Below, one piece after another: positions 1 to 10,553 of a stretch of DNA of 64,000 bases (position 1 is the first letter of the stretch; the number at the start of each line of letters is the position of its first letter). The notes beneath the pieces were generated by a model, which was not told the origin of the DNA, made no database searches, and saw nothing but the letters and a program-made list of their open reading frames with translations. Source of the DNA: Euwallacea fornicatus (taxonomy: Eukaryota; Arthropoda; Insecta; Coleoptera; Curculionidae); NCBI RefSeq assembly GCF_040115645.1, contig NW_027096077.1:155001-219000 (forward strand), given 5' to 3'. Position numbers and translations under genes: made by a program.

Positions 1-217
1 CTCAAGTCCTTGGAGTTCACCAATATGGATTGTGCCAGAGAAGATAGATGCAACATAGAAACAAAAGTAGCGGATCGTAGTAGATTATTGAAAAATCAAT
101 GAGAAAACTATAGATTCACGATGGCCCATTTCAAATATTAGTGATATATTAGATAAGCTACGACGTGCACAATACTTTTCGACTCTGGATCTTGCTAGTG
201 GGTTCCATGAGATAGAA

Positions 218-1984
218 ATGGCCCAAAATTCAATTGAAAAAACAGCCTTTACAGTAGAAAATGGTCATTATGAGTATCTCAGAATGCCTTTCGGATTAAA
301 AAATGCCCTTAGCACGTTTCAAAGAGTTATGGATGAAGTTCTAAAAGATGTACAAAATAAAATATGTATGGTTTACATGGACGATATTATTATATTTAGC
401 ACTGGCCTCCAGGAACATATTCAAAATTTAAAACTGGTATTTTTCAAATTACGTCAAGCAGGCTTTAAGGTACAATTAGATAAAAGTGAATTCCTTCGTA
501 AAGAAGTAGAATTTCTGGGACACGTAGTAACACCATCGGGAATAAAACCAAACCCGAAGAAAATTGAAGCAGTTCAAAATTTTCCTTTACCAACAACCGT
601 TAAAGAAATAAAATCTTTTCTAGGATTAGTTGGTTATTATCGTAAATTTATTAAGGATTTAGCTAAAATAACAAAACCAATGACAAAATGTTTAAAGAAA
701 AACGAAAAAATTGTTCACACTAAAGAATTTCTTGATAGTTTTCAAACTTGTAAAAATATTTTAACTTCTGTAACAGTATTAGCGTATCCGGATTTTTCTA
801 AACCATTCGAACTCAATACAGATGCATCAAACTTTGCTATAGGTGTTATTTTATCTCAAAATGGACACCCGATCGGTTATGCGTCTAGAACATTGAACCC
901 AGCCGAAACAAATTATTCCACAATAGAGAAAGAATTACTCGCAGTTGTATGGGGATGTAAATATTATCGTCCATACCTATTTGGAACAAAATTCACAATC
1001 TTTACAGATCATAAACCACTTGAATGGGTTTATTCCTTAAAAGAACCAAATAGCCGTTTAGTGAGATGGAGACTCAAACTGGAAGAATTTGATTATACAA
1101 TTAAATACAAAAAAGGAAACTCTAATACAGCAGCGGATGCACTGTCAAGAAATCCAAAAGAAGATTTAAATGCTTTAGAAACTGCTTCAATAGTTAATAA
1201 TCCAGGTGATTGTGATGAAGAAATTTTAGAATTCTGCAAAAACATAGAAAGGTACCCACAATTAGATGAACAAACGGTTAAAGAAATATTAGAAAATATA
1301 GAACCACCAAAAATTAATGTTATATCTGATATACAAATCAAACCACCCGATAATAAGTACGGAAATAAAGAAATATCGAATTTAAAGGAAATTCCAAAAG
1401 AAACCAATGAGAATACTGACGATGATTTAGAAACAGTGCATACCTCATTAGAGAATCCCATTTTTAATCTACCAATCACAGAGAGAGTATTTAATGGATA
1501 TAAAAATCAAATTCTTGTAATAATGGGGGATATTCCAGCGGTAAGGTGTCAAAAGGAACAGATTTTTGACAATACAAGGTTTAATGTCATATTGCCAAGA
1601 AATAATTTAGTTCCTGGGATTATTCAGTTCGTGAAAGAATATGTCAGTCCTAAACGTTCTTATGCATTTTTGTTTCGAGAACCACAATTGGGAGAAATTT
1701 TTACTGTTACGATGCAAAATATTTTCGTAAACACTTCATTTAAATTTGTCCAATGTACAAAAATGCGCGAGGATGTTTTAACAAAGGAAGATCAAGTACA
1801 AAAATTAGATCTGCATCATAACACGAAAACTTGTCATAGGGGGATAACAGAGATGAAAACTGCGTTACAAAAAAATATTATTGGCCAAAAATGGATTCGG
1901 ATATTGAAGAATATGTTAATAACTGTGAGATATGTCAAAGAAATAAATATGACCGGAACCCACCAATCATTAAGTTTAATTTAA
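218..1984 (+). pseudogene. ERV1 pol: reverse transcriptase and RNase H
   Basis: This frame encodes the RT palm with YMDD (about residue 53) and the flanking LRMPFGLKNA motif, then the connection and an RNase H domain with TDAS, an E in IEKELLA, TDHKPLEW and NTAADALSR. RT continues upstream to about base 10 in other frames (for example a VVDY-like stretch near 80-95), so the true N-terminus is broken by indels. The frame runs into the integrase zinc-binding region (LHHNTKTCHRG) and then leaves the right frame at a run of seven A near 1868. The product would copy element RNA to DNA. It is a retroelement pol with no host role apparent. Confidence 0.85.
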
Positions 1985-2853
1985 CGCCAACAACTTCCAA
2001 ACCTTTTGAGCATATTCATATAGACACATTTAGGATAGAAAATAAATCATTTTTAACAATCATAGATACATTTTCCAGATACGGCCAAGCCTATTTGTTA
2101 AATAGTATAACGGGTATATCTATTTCTGAAAATTTGTTCAACTTTATTACCCATCATGGACTTCCCCTAAAAATCACTTGTGATCGAGGATCAGAGTTTA
2201 AAAATGCTGACTTAGAAGATTTTTGTAAACTATATAAAATAGACTTGCATTTTACCACGTCCAAGAATAGTAATTCCAATTCTCCTGTCGAAAGGTTTCA
2301 TTCAACAATAATTGAACATTATCGTTGCCTTAAAGAAACCAATAAACATTTGAATCCCGAACAACTTATGAAGAGAGCAGTATTGGGATATAACAATTCA
2401 ATCCACAGTGTTACTAAATTTACACCTTTTGAAATAATTAAAGGGCATATAAATAATTCGGATTCATTAGACATGAATGATCACGTAATTATATCACATT
2501 ACGTTCAGGAACATAAAAAAATTTGTCAAGAACTATATAGAGAAATCGCCCAGCAGAATCACAAGATAAAAGAACAAACAATTTTAAAAAGAAATGAGAA
2601 ACGAGAAGAGCCAGAACTCTACCCCTTAGATAAACCAATATACGTGAAAACGAAGAATCGTAATAAAGCCCTGCCAAAATTTAAAATTTATGATTTAAAA
2701 GATCAATCAGAAATTAAAGTAAAAACTGCAAATGCGGAATATCATAAGAATACGCTTAAAAGACCTCAAAATATAACAGTCAAAATTTTTCAGGACGACT
2801 CCAAAATTTGTGCTAATAATACTGACAATCAGCCTTCAACCAGCAAGGAATGA
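1891..2853 (+). pseudogene. ERV1 pol: integrase
   Basis: The protein starts inside the HHCC zinc-binding module (NCEICQRNKY holds the two cysteines) and continues into the DDE core: D in HIDTF, D in TCDRGSEF and E in SPVERFHSTI. A basic tail (PIYVKTKNRNK) follows, typical of gypsy integrases. It overlaps the preceding RT/RNase H frame by about 90 bases in another frame. The two halves are parted by a frameshift at an A-run, so as it stands the polyprotein is interrupted. ATG 1891 is an internal methionine, not a genuine start. Confidence 0.85.
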
Positions 2854-3009
2854 AGAAGCAAAATTTATTTCGGTTCCAAATCCTTTGTTACCAATTAAAT
2901 TAGGATCAGCCAGAATAATCTATACGAAACATACATTTCTGTATTATGTAGAAATGGAGTCCTTACTTTCGCAATTAATTAATATTAAGAAATCATATGA
3001 TTCAATTAG
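2810..3009 (+). pseudogene. ERV1 env, N-terminal part, cut by Copia insertion
   Basis: An open frame overlapping the end of integrase runs straight into the Copia LTR at 3010. By position it is the start of env, and the frame resumes beyond the Copia at 7553. No signal peptide can be placed with confidence. Errantivirus env genes are usually expressed from a spliced RNA, so absence of a good ATG here is expected. The target duplication ATTAG (3005-3009) lies at its end. Confidence 0.6.
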
Positions 3010-3277
3010 TGTTGAACTTATATGGTCTGGAAGGGTGAAGAATTGTGACGGAGGTAAAATGACAATAAAACGATTTGGTGAAGTTTTCGTTGAGACGTTT
3101 AATACCGAACTAGCTCCAATTTATCAGTTGTCGAAAAACGGTTTTCTCTTATCATAGCAGAATGGCCACTCAGCAGTTGACTGAATCGCACAGCTGCTTT
3201 GGCGGTCTTTTCATCAAACGAGGAAGGGAACATTAACTATTATTATTTTTACTTCTAAAGCTTACACTACTTCAACA
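3010..3277 (-). repeat. Copia 3' LTR
   Basis: This is 268 bp, identical to the copy at 7280-7547. It starts TGTTGAAG and ends TTCAACA on the element strand. The polypurine tract lies at 3278-3290 on the other side. The LTR start is fixed by the flanking ATTAG duplication. Confidence 0.96.
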
Positions 3278-3341
3278 CTCTCCCTAAAAATAATATGTAA
3301 TTATATTAATACATGCTTACATGTGATTACGGACACTTAGA

Positions 3342-6300
3342 CTAATTCTTAACTAGGCCTACTTTAAGACGCAACATTTCAAATGTTTGTTTAGCCAAAG
3401 GCTTAGTCATAATGTCTGCAATCTGGTTTTCACTTGGAACATATAGTATATCAAATTCCCCCCTTTTAAACAGGTCACGAGTAAAGTGAAATTTTATATC
3501 TATACGCTTGGTGCGCTTATGTCCTTCTGGATTTTTAATTAGTCTTATAGCACTTTGATTGTCAATACACAGTGATATGTTGCTATACTTGGTAGCATTT
3601 ACACCGATTTCCTTGAGAATACGCACTAGCCACACAAGGTCTTTTGCTGCACTAGCTGCACTCATGTACTCTGCTTCTGTAGTAGATAATGCTACGCATT
3701 GTTGTTTCCTGCTCTGCCATGACACTGCAGCTCCGTTTAGTTTGCAAATGACACCTGTTGTTGACCTTCTGTTTTCAATGTCTCCAGCAAAATCAGCATC
3801 ACTGAAGACTTCTAATTGTTCATGTGTATGATAGAACAGACCAAAGTCTGCTGTGCCCTTGATGTAGCGGAGAATTCGTTTTACAAGTTTGGAATGTGCT
3901 TCGGTTGGATTTTCTAGTGCTCTTGAAGCAACATTCAACGCATATCCAATGTCTGGCCTCGTGTTTACTTGCAGAAACATCAAACTTCCCACAATTTCAC
4001 GATATGGAAATCCTTCAATTTTCTTTTGTACTGTTATATCCGTCTGCCATCCTGGATCAATGGGTGTAGCAACCGCCCTTGAGTCTTCCATTCCGTATTT
4101 TTCTAGAATTCTCTTAATGTAGGCCTTCTGATGAATAAAAATTGAACCATTATTCTGTTTTTCAATTTCTATTCCAATGTAGTTCTTAACGTCACTTGCA
4201 ACTTTTGCCTTGAATGTGTTTCCAATTTTCTGTAGTAGCTTTTCAAGTTCCTCTACGTTTGACGAGGCTATTAATCCATCGTCAACATATAGCAACAATA
4301 GCATTTTTATGTCTCTGTTTTTGCTTATATATAGACACGGATCTGAAGTACTCTCCCTGAAGCCGCATCCCTCCAAAAAACTTGCAAATTTGTCATTCCA
4401 ACATCTAGGGGCTTGCTTCAATCCGTAAAGACTTTTTATCAGTTTGCAGACACGGGGGGTACCATCTTCAAATCCTTCTGGTTGTTTCATAAAGATTTCT
4501 TCTGTTAATTCCCCGTACAGGAAAGCTGTTTTTATGTCAAACTGTTTCAGATATAATTTTTCCGATGCCGCAGTACTTAGCAATACCCGGATTGTTTCGG
4601 ATCTGGCCACTGGACTGAAGGTCTCGTTGTAATCCACTCCTCTTTGTTGTGAGCAGCCTTTGATAACTAATCGCGCCTTGAGGCGATCTACTATTCCATC
4701 TTCCTTGTATTTTGTACGGTACACCCATCGGTTTTCAAATATTTTTTTGTTTAATGGTTTTTTCACTATTACCCACGTTTCATTTTCCAATAAGGACGTC
4801 ATTTCTTCGTTCATAGCATCCATCCAATCGTCACGTTGTTCTGAGGAAACTGCCTCCTTGAAACACATAGGTTCATTCGCTAAGAGCGCGACAGGTATCC
4901 CATAGAAGTCAGGTCGTTTCAGCTGTAATCTATCTCTTAGATTTCTTTCTACGGGTGAATTATTCTGTGTGGTGTTTTCTTCATGTTTTTCTTCCTGCAC
5001 TTCTTCCTTCGGTTGTTCGATTATGTTTTCAACCGATACTACTTTCGGTTGCATCACTTCATTTTTGAAAATCACATCACGACTCACTATCACGTCGTTC
5101 CGATCAGGTATCCACACACGGTATCCTTCCACGTTCTCGGTATATCCCACTAAGTAGCCTTTGTAGGACTTCTTGTCTAGCTTGCGTCTCTTTTCTTTTG
5201 GAATGTGTGCAAAGCACTCCGTACCGAAGATTTTGAGGTGAGAGACTCGGGGCTTCTTTCCACTCCATATCTCTATTGGTGTTTTATCAGGTGTCCTCGA
5301 AGGTCCTGTCCTGTTCAAAATATAAACGGCTGTGTTCATTGCTTCCGCCCATAAGCCTTTAGGAAGGTACGACTTTGAGTATAGCATTGACCTCGCAGAC
5401 TCTACAATCGTTCGGTTTTCCCTTTCAATGAATCCATTTTGTTCTGGAGCGTACGGAATTGTTACTGTTTGTTTTATGCCCATCTTGCTTAATAAGCTCT
5501 TTACATTTCTGTTGACATATTCCTTGCCGCCGTCATGTTGAATTTCTCTAACATGATCAGTGAACTGCGTCTTTACTTCGTTTAGAAACTGCTCTAGTTT
5601 TTCATATACTTCTGATTTATTTCGAATGAAATAAATCACTCGGTATTTACTGAAATCGTCTTTGAATAGTAGATAGTACTGTTTTTCGCCTAATGATTTC
5701 ACATCCATTGGGCCGCAGACATCACTGTGAATCAGTTCTCGAGTTTCTACTGCACGGTCTTCTTTGCGATCCCGAAATGCTTGCCTGTGATTTTTACCGT
5801 AAGCGCACCCATCACAGAATATATTGTCGGTGGTCAGTTCATATCCAAATCTTTTCATAACTGTTTGCACGTGTTTATTGTTTTGGTGTCCTAATCTTTC
5901 ATGCCACAGATTTAGCGTATCGTTGCTTTTTATTGAGACCAAAACATCCGCGGCTTTGCGGAAAGGTGCAACGACACGTAATACTATGCGATAAAGATTT
6001 TCTGCTTCTTCTCCAACGGCCACGACTTTGTTATCTCGTAAGAACATACAATTCTTACCGTTGTTTTTAACAACAAAGTCGGCACCTCTTTTTGCCGCAA
6101 TTTTTACGGAGAAAAGATTTCGGGCGATTTTTGGTACATACAACACGTCATAGAGAGTTCCTGCTAGCCATGTTCCGTTAGCATACGTTTCGACATTTAT
6201 TTGTCCACTCCCGTAGGCGGCAATACTTTCCCCATTTCCGACACGTATCATTTGAGGTTCCGGAAAAACTTTAAATTCATCAAACCAGTCCCTGCGGTTC

Positions 6301-7202
6301 GTGATGTGATTTGTCGCACCGGAGTCAATTAACCAAATATCAGAGTTGTTTTGTTCACTTCCGATTTCTACAAATGCTTGTTTTTCGCCATAATCATCTA
6401 TCTGCATTTGAGCACTGGCATTTTTTAGACAGTCCTTTTGCAGATGCCTTTTTGAACCGCACTTTGCGCACCCCGGACAGTCTTTACGGAAATGTCCCAT
6501 TTTTCCACATGTGAAACACTCCTTTTCCCTTTTGAATTCCTTTTTGTGAGTAAATTTTGCTTTTGTCATTAATGCTGTTGTCAATTCTTCCACTTCTGAT
6601 TCGCTCTTCTGCAATCGAAGCTCTTCTGTCATGAGACGAGTTGTTAGTGTCTCGATGTTACGCTTCGACGAGTCCATTGAATCCCAAGCGCTATGGAAGT
6701 GATTAAATTTGGCTGGCAGAATTGACAGGATCCTTGCCATCAGCATTGATTCTGGTATTGGACTGTTTAATTTTTTCATCTTACTTGCCATTTGTTCCAA
6801 TTTTGAAATGTGCCCTGCTATGTTTAACAGAGAGTCCCACTTTAATTCAAAAAACTGTTTTTGAATTAATCCTAGACTTTCGTCAGACTTCAAGTCATAT
6901 ACGCTATGTAACTTGACCCACATTTCTCGAGCATTTTCGCAATTCATCAATAACTGCAGCGGTTTGGTTTCTACGGAGGTGACAATGGTTTTCCTCGCTA
7001 GACGATCTGCCTTTGTCCACTCTCGACTTCGTTGGTCGTAGTTCTGGTCTGTGCTTTCTGGTTTTATGAACGATCCATCGCAAACTCCCAGAGCATCCTC
7101 ACTGTCCAGTAACGTACTTACAACGAACTGCCACTGTTGCCAGTTGTCAGCGTCCCTGAGCTTTTCAATCCTTGGTTTATCACTCTCCATTTGAATGTCC
7201 AC
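3342..7202 (-). CDS. Copia Gag-Pol polyprotein (1286 aa), intact
   Basis: A single uninterrupted ORF. Gag comes first, with two zinc knuckles at about residues 229-258 (CFTCGKMGHFRKDC, then CAKCGSKRHLQKDC). Protease has WLIDSGATNH (Asp about 293). Integrase has HHCC around 433-465 and D493, D556 and E592 (IERENR). Reverse transcriptase has YVDDG (about 971-974). RNase H has SDAD (about 1133), E1176 and D1213. The order protease-integrase-RT-RNase H defines the Copia class. No stop or frameshift is present, and the start ATG lies about 80 bases inside the 5' LTR. Its length fits functional Copia polyproteins. Confidence 0.97.
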   Translation of the reverse strand: MDIQMESDKPRIEKLRDADNWQQWQFVVSTLLDSEDALGVCDGSFIKPESTDQNYDQRSREWTKADRLARKTIVTSVETKPLQLLMNCENAREMWVKLHSVYDLKSDESLGLIQKQFFELKWDSLLNIAGHISKLEQMASKMKKLNSPIPESMLMARILSILPAKFNHFHSAWDSMDSSKRNIETLTTRLMTEELRLQKSESEVEELTTALMTKAKFTHKKEFKREKECFTCGKMGHFRKDCPGCAKCGSKRHLQKDCLKNASAQMQIDDYGEKQAFVEIGSEQNNSDIWLIDSGATNHITNRRDWFDEFKVFPEPQMIRVGNGESIAAYGSGQINVETYANGTWLAGTLYDVLYVPKIARNLFSVKIAAKRGADFVVKNNGKNCMFLRDNKVVAVGEEAENLYRIVLRVVAPFRKAADVLVSIKSNDTLNLWHERLGHQNNKHVQTVMKRFGYELTTDNIFCDGCAYGKNHRQAFRDRKEDRAVETRELIHSDVCGPMDVKSLGEKQYYLLFKDDFSKYRVIYFIRNKSEVYEKLEQFLNEVKTQFTDHVREIQHDGGKEYVNRNVKSLLSKMGIKQTVTIPYAPEQNGFIERENRTIVESARSMLYSKSYLPKGLWAEAMNTAVYILNRTGPSRTPDKTPIEIWSGKKPRVSHLKIFGTECFAHIPKEKRRKLDKKSYKGYLVGYTENVEGYRVWIPDRNDVIVSRDVIFKNEVMQPKVVSVENIIEQPKEEVQEEKHEENTTQNNSPVERNLRDRLQLKRPDFYGIPVALLANEPMCFKEAVSSEQRDDWMDAMNEEMTSLLENETWVIVKKPLNKKIFENRWVYRTKYKEDGIVDRLKARLVIKGCSQQRGVDYNETFSPVARSETIRVLLSTAASEKLYLKQFDIKTAFLYGELTEEIFMKQPEGFEDGTPRVCKLIKSLYGLKQAPRCWNDKFASFLEGCGFRESTSDPCLYISKNRDIKMLLLLYVDDGLIASSNVEELEKLLQKIGNTFKAKVASDVKNYIGIEIEKQNNGSIFIHQKAYIKRILEKYGMEDSRAVATPIDPGWQTDITVQKKIEGFPYREIVGSLMFLQVNTRPDIGYALNVASRALENPTEAHSKLVKRILRYIKGTADFGLFYHTHEQLEVFSDADFAGDIENRRSTTGVICKLNGAAVSWQSRKQQCVALSTTEAEYMSAASAAKDLVWLVRILKEIGVNATKYSNISLCIDNQSAIRLIKNPEGHKRTKRIDIKFHFTRDLFKRGEFDILYVPSENQIADIMTKPLAKQTFEMLRLKVGLVKN

Positions 7203-7265
7203 GTCTTTGAATGTATTACACTGTTGAAGATAATTTCACCAATCACAATTTCAGCACCTGTGTAA

Positions 7266-7279
7266 CTGGGCCCATAACC
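7266..7279 (-). promoter_or_regulatory. Copia primer binding site (internal initiator tRNA-Met)
   Basis: The plus strand here reads CTGGGCCCATAACC, the same as the anticodon stem-loop of eukaryotic initiator tRNA-Met, so the element strand is complementary to it. It directly abuts the 5' LTR. Drosophila copia is known to prime from a fragment of this tRNA cut in the anticodon region rather than from the 3' CCA end. Confidence 0.85.
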
Positions 7280-7547
7280 TGTTGAACTTATATGGTCTGG
7301 AAGGGTGAAGAATTGTGACGGAGGTAAAATGACAATAAAACGATTTGGTGAAGTTTTCGTTGAGACGTTTAATACCGAACTAGCTCCAATTTATCAGTTG
7401 TCGAAAAACGGTTTTCTCTTATCATAGCAGAATGGCCACTCAGCAGTTGACTGAATCGCACAGCTGCTTTGGCGGTCTTTTCATCAAACGAGGAAGGGAA
7501 CATTAACTATTATTATTTTTACTTCTAAAGCTTACACTACTTCAACA
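7280..7547 (-). repeat. Copia 5' LTR
   Basis: This is 268 bp, identical to 3010-3277, and carries the promoter of the element by family knowledge. It is followed by the ATTAG duplication at 7548-7552. Confidence 0.96.
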
Positions 7548-7552
7548 ATTAG

Positions 7553-9026
7553 GAACTGTATAACTAAAGATAATATATCGAATCCGATATCTTATCATGG
7601 ATTGATTGAAAATTTGCTTCCTAGAACAGAGTTTTTTATAAATACAATTGAAAAGAAAATATTCAACCTTTATCCAAATTCAAATCTTCGAAGAAAACGA
7701 GGTTTAATAAACGTAATTGGTCACTTTAATAAATGGATATTCGGAAATTTGGACTCTGACGATGGAAAACAATATGATAAGGCGATTAGAAATTTGGAAA
7801 CGAATCAAATAAGGTTCGAAAAAACTGTAAATGGACAAATAACAGTATCTCAGAAAATTGTAAATTTTATTAATAAAACGATGCAAACAATTTCAGATAA
7901 TCAAGAAAAACTTAAAAGAGGTATAGAATTAGTTCAAAGTACTATAGATCGAATAATTAGGAATCAAGACCAGTACTTTAGTATTCAAAATATTCTAACG
8001 CAAATTAATTTAGATTGTCAAAGTTTAATCTCATTCTTGGACAATTTAGAAGATGCTGTTGTTTTTGTAAAACTCAATTCGATACATAATACTGTAATAT
8101 CCATTTCTCAAATTAATGAACTATTAATAGAATTAAGTAACATTTATGGAGATGATAAAATACCTAAATTAAATAACTCAGTAGAGTATTATCAATTATT
8201 GGGAACGCAAGTATCTTTTGTCAAAGGAAGAATAATTTTTGCAATACATATCCCAATCCTGAAAACAGAAGTTTATAACTTTCATCGCCTATATTCCGTT
8301 ATCCAAAGAAAATCCATGCTTCTCTTAAAATTCCCTTTCGTGGCACAAAGCAATGATAACCTGCAGTTTAAAGAACACATCTGCCCAGACATTGGAAGAA
8401 TATTTTTCTGCAAGGAAAGTGAAAACTCTGCCGACGAGTGTGTCGTCAACTTATTGACAAACCGTCCCTTAAAAGGATGCCAAAAGACCCATGTATCGTT
8501 GCAACAAACATTAATAGAACAAGTTGCAAACAATAAATTATTAATAATTCCTTCAATGCCGATACAAGTACTATCAAAGTGTCCATCGGATCATTATACG
8601 GAAATCGGAGCACCTACCCTAGTTGAATTTTCAACTGATTGTGAACTCGTTATAGAAGGAAAAACATTTATTAACAAAATGCAAATAAGTCAAGGAATTG
8701 CATTTATTCTACCAGAAGTTGAAATGGATTATGTGCCAAATGATCAATCATCTATAGTAATCAACCTCACAAGAATGGATTTTATAGAAAGCCACCATAT
8801 AAAGGACATTATCGATCATCTACCACCAATAGAAGAAAGCCATCTAGATGAGATATCAATGTGGTCAAGTGCAACTCTTTGGACATTTATAATAATCTCA
8901 ATAATAATTAGTATTCTTATAGTTAGGTATAAAAAGTTTTGTAATAAGAGAAAAACATTGGAAAAAACATATAATGAAGTAGAAAACACTAACAGTCAAA
9001 CCCATTCCATTAAGTTTGCCTCTTAA
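7553..9026 (+). pseudogene. ERV1 env, main part (fusion glycoprotein-like)
   Basis: The open frame (first ATG 7602, 474 aa) contains a furin-type site RRKR followed by a hydrophobic GLINV fusion-peptide-like segment and GNLDSDDG, then a long helical region with paired cysteines. Near the C-terminus is a hydrophobic anchor (IIISIIISILIV) with a basic cytoplasmic tail. This is the layout of errantivirus Env, which is related to baculovirus F proteins. It would be a membrane glycoprotein, but the N-terminal part is 4.5 kb away across the Copia, so it cannot be made whole here. Confidence 0.85.
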
Positions 9027-9035
9027 GGATGGAGG

Positions 9036-9360
9036 AGTTATATCACAACAATTTGCTTAATAATTAAATAATAATAAACTGCGTAGTGTTTACTACCATC
9101 TAGAACTTGCGATTAGAAAACGTATTACCCCTAATTGCGATTTAATATTAAGTTCATAATGTTCTGGAAGCCTTATGCATGGTCAGCATATATTTTAATA
9201 TAAATAGGGAAAAACGTAGATTTAATGATGATAATATTTGTATTGTTGCCTTACGTTCCGTTCAACGTTACGTTACGTTACCGTTCAAAACCGTTGCTTC
9301 TAGCGACGTCAATAAAGTATACCTTTTCTAAGTATAAAAGGTAGGGAAAAAGGTTTTTAC
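9036..9360 (+). repeat. ERV1 3' LTR (right end approximate)
   Basis: It begins AGTTATATCAC right after the purine tract AAGGATGGAGG, as errantivirus LTRs do (AGTTA start also in ERV2 and ERV4 here). An AATAAA signal is at about 9310. The end is a guess, since the 5' LTR is not in the window. Confidence 0.55.
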
Positions 9361-9361
9361 A

Positions 9362-9691
9362 TACCAAAATAATATACACCGTGGCACGAAAAAGTTACAG
9401 AGATTTAAATGTGTCCTAATAGTCGCTTGTGGCGCCCCCTAGAAGAAACAACTAAATCGTTAATAAATTTGAATTTCGTATCCTAAAACACCCTCAAATA
9501 TGAAATTTCGTGAAATTAACTCAAAGAAATCGAAAGATATTAAAGAAAATGTGATTTTTTTTTCAACTTTAACACCCTGTAGCTCCATAATTATCAACTT
9601 TTGGACTGAGGGAAGTTTAGTTAAATCGACTTATTTTCACTCAAACAATCTGCGGTATTATTTTGGCCACGTAATTCGAGGACACCCTGTA
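9362..9691 (-). mobile_element. Terminus of a mariner-like DNA element (TACAGGGTGTCC end)
   Basis: Read on the minus strand from 9691 the segment starts TACAGGGTGTCCTCGAATT, the form of many insect mariner-type terminal repeats, and sits at a TA inside a non-LTR ORF2. An internal GGAGCTACAGGGTGTTAAAG motif near 9570-9590 recurs in a related form at 32235-32260. No transposase or opposite end is seen. It is probably a fragment cut by ERV1. Confidence 0.5.
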
Positions 9692-10402
9692 TGTTGAGAC
9701 TTTAATTACGTCAGACTGTTTTAAATTAAGTTTTGTAATACTTGTAGAATCTGCTGGAATGTAAGTTATTTTTAGGTCTAGGTCAAAAGTAATAGCCATG
9801 TGATCCGATCCCAATTCGTTGTTCAAGTTGATATTGTCTATGTTATTAAGTAAATTGTTTGTGTGAAGCAGTACGTCCGGTATTGTGTCATTGTTTTCAC
9901 GCATTAGAAATGTTGGAGGGGTATATCGTTTAACAAAAACAGAATTATCCAAAAACGTTTCTAGTTGTTTTGTTTTGTTCCTGTTGAGATTCAAATCTCC
10001 AATTATTACGGCGTACTTATAAAGACCAGCTTTGGTTAGAATGTTTTGTTCAATGTCAGAGTAAGGATGTATGTATACAATGAATATATGGATTTTGTTG
10101 TCTAAATACGGGATAGTGAAGTGTAAGCATTCATTTAAAGGATTATTAAGGGCTGGAGGATTGGATTTACCATGCTTTGTTGTTGGTTTTAAAAACACTG
10201 CCGCACCTCCCCGGGCATTACAGATTGTGGCTCCATGTCTGTACAAACCTTGCCAGTTCCTGTACATTAGTATGTGGTTGGGTTTAGTCTTAGTCTCCAC
10301 TAACATGCATCCGTCGATGTCGTTACGTTCTATGTAGTTAAATAGTAGTGGTTTCTTACTGTTTAGTCCGTTGATGTTAGCATACATCAGTTTTAGGGTC
10401 AT
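9692..10402 (-). pseudogene. Non-LTR retrotransposon ORF2, endonuclease part
   Basis: About 235 residues of an apurinic/apyrimidinic-type endonuclease: YANINGL at the start, VETK (catalytic Glu), a VIIGDLNLNR motif and ELGSDHMAI (catalytic His) near the end. This is the N-terminal domain of Jockey/I-type ORF2. The frame stops being homologous at 9691 where the mariner terminus begins; RT is missing. The ATG at 10402 follows the gag-like ORF1 fragment upstream on the same strand. Confidence 0.8.
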
Positions 10403-10553
10403 TGCTCAATGTTTGCAATTGTTTGCCTTGTTTGGTCTTTAGGTTCTGTTGGAGAAACGTAGTTGGGTTGTGGAAGGTCGAATATCAAAATGTACATATG
10501 TGAGCCAAAGAATACCACCGTTGTGTGAATTTCTAAATCTTCCACAAATTTTT

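Larger units (their letters stand above)
3010..7547 (-). mobile_element. Complete Copia LTR retrotransposon nested in ERV1 env
   Basis: The element is 4538 bp with 268-bp LTRs (TG...CA) that are identical base for base, and is flanked by the 5-bp target duplication ATTAG at 3005-3009 and 7548-7552. It holds one full-length Copia polyprotein ORF, a primer binding site matching the anticodon arm of initiator tRNA-Met, and a purine tract (GGGAGAG on the minus strand) next to the 3' LTR. Identical LTRs imply very recent insertion. All parts expected of an autonomous element are present. Confidence 0.97.
1..9360 (+). mobile_element. ERV1: errantivirus-type Ty3/gypsy element, 5'-truncated by the window
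   Basis: Reading left to right there are reverse transcriptase, RNase H and integrase, then an env-like gene, a purine tract (about 9024-9035) and the start of a 3' LTR beginning AGTTA. That order and an env gene with a basic cleavage site are the errantivirus plan. Gag, protease and the 5' LTR lie outside the window. A Copia element at 3010-7547 interrupts env. Frameshifts in pol show the copy is dead. The right end is approximate because no second LTR is available for comparison. Confidence 0.85.

Noticed and set aside
3559..6916. Several plus-strand frames over the Copia
   Set aside because: They are antisense shadows of the intact minus-strand polyprotein.
9424..9440. GTGGCGCCCCC as a retroviral primer binding site
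   Set aside because: It is not next to any LTR end and lies inside the mariner-like terminus.
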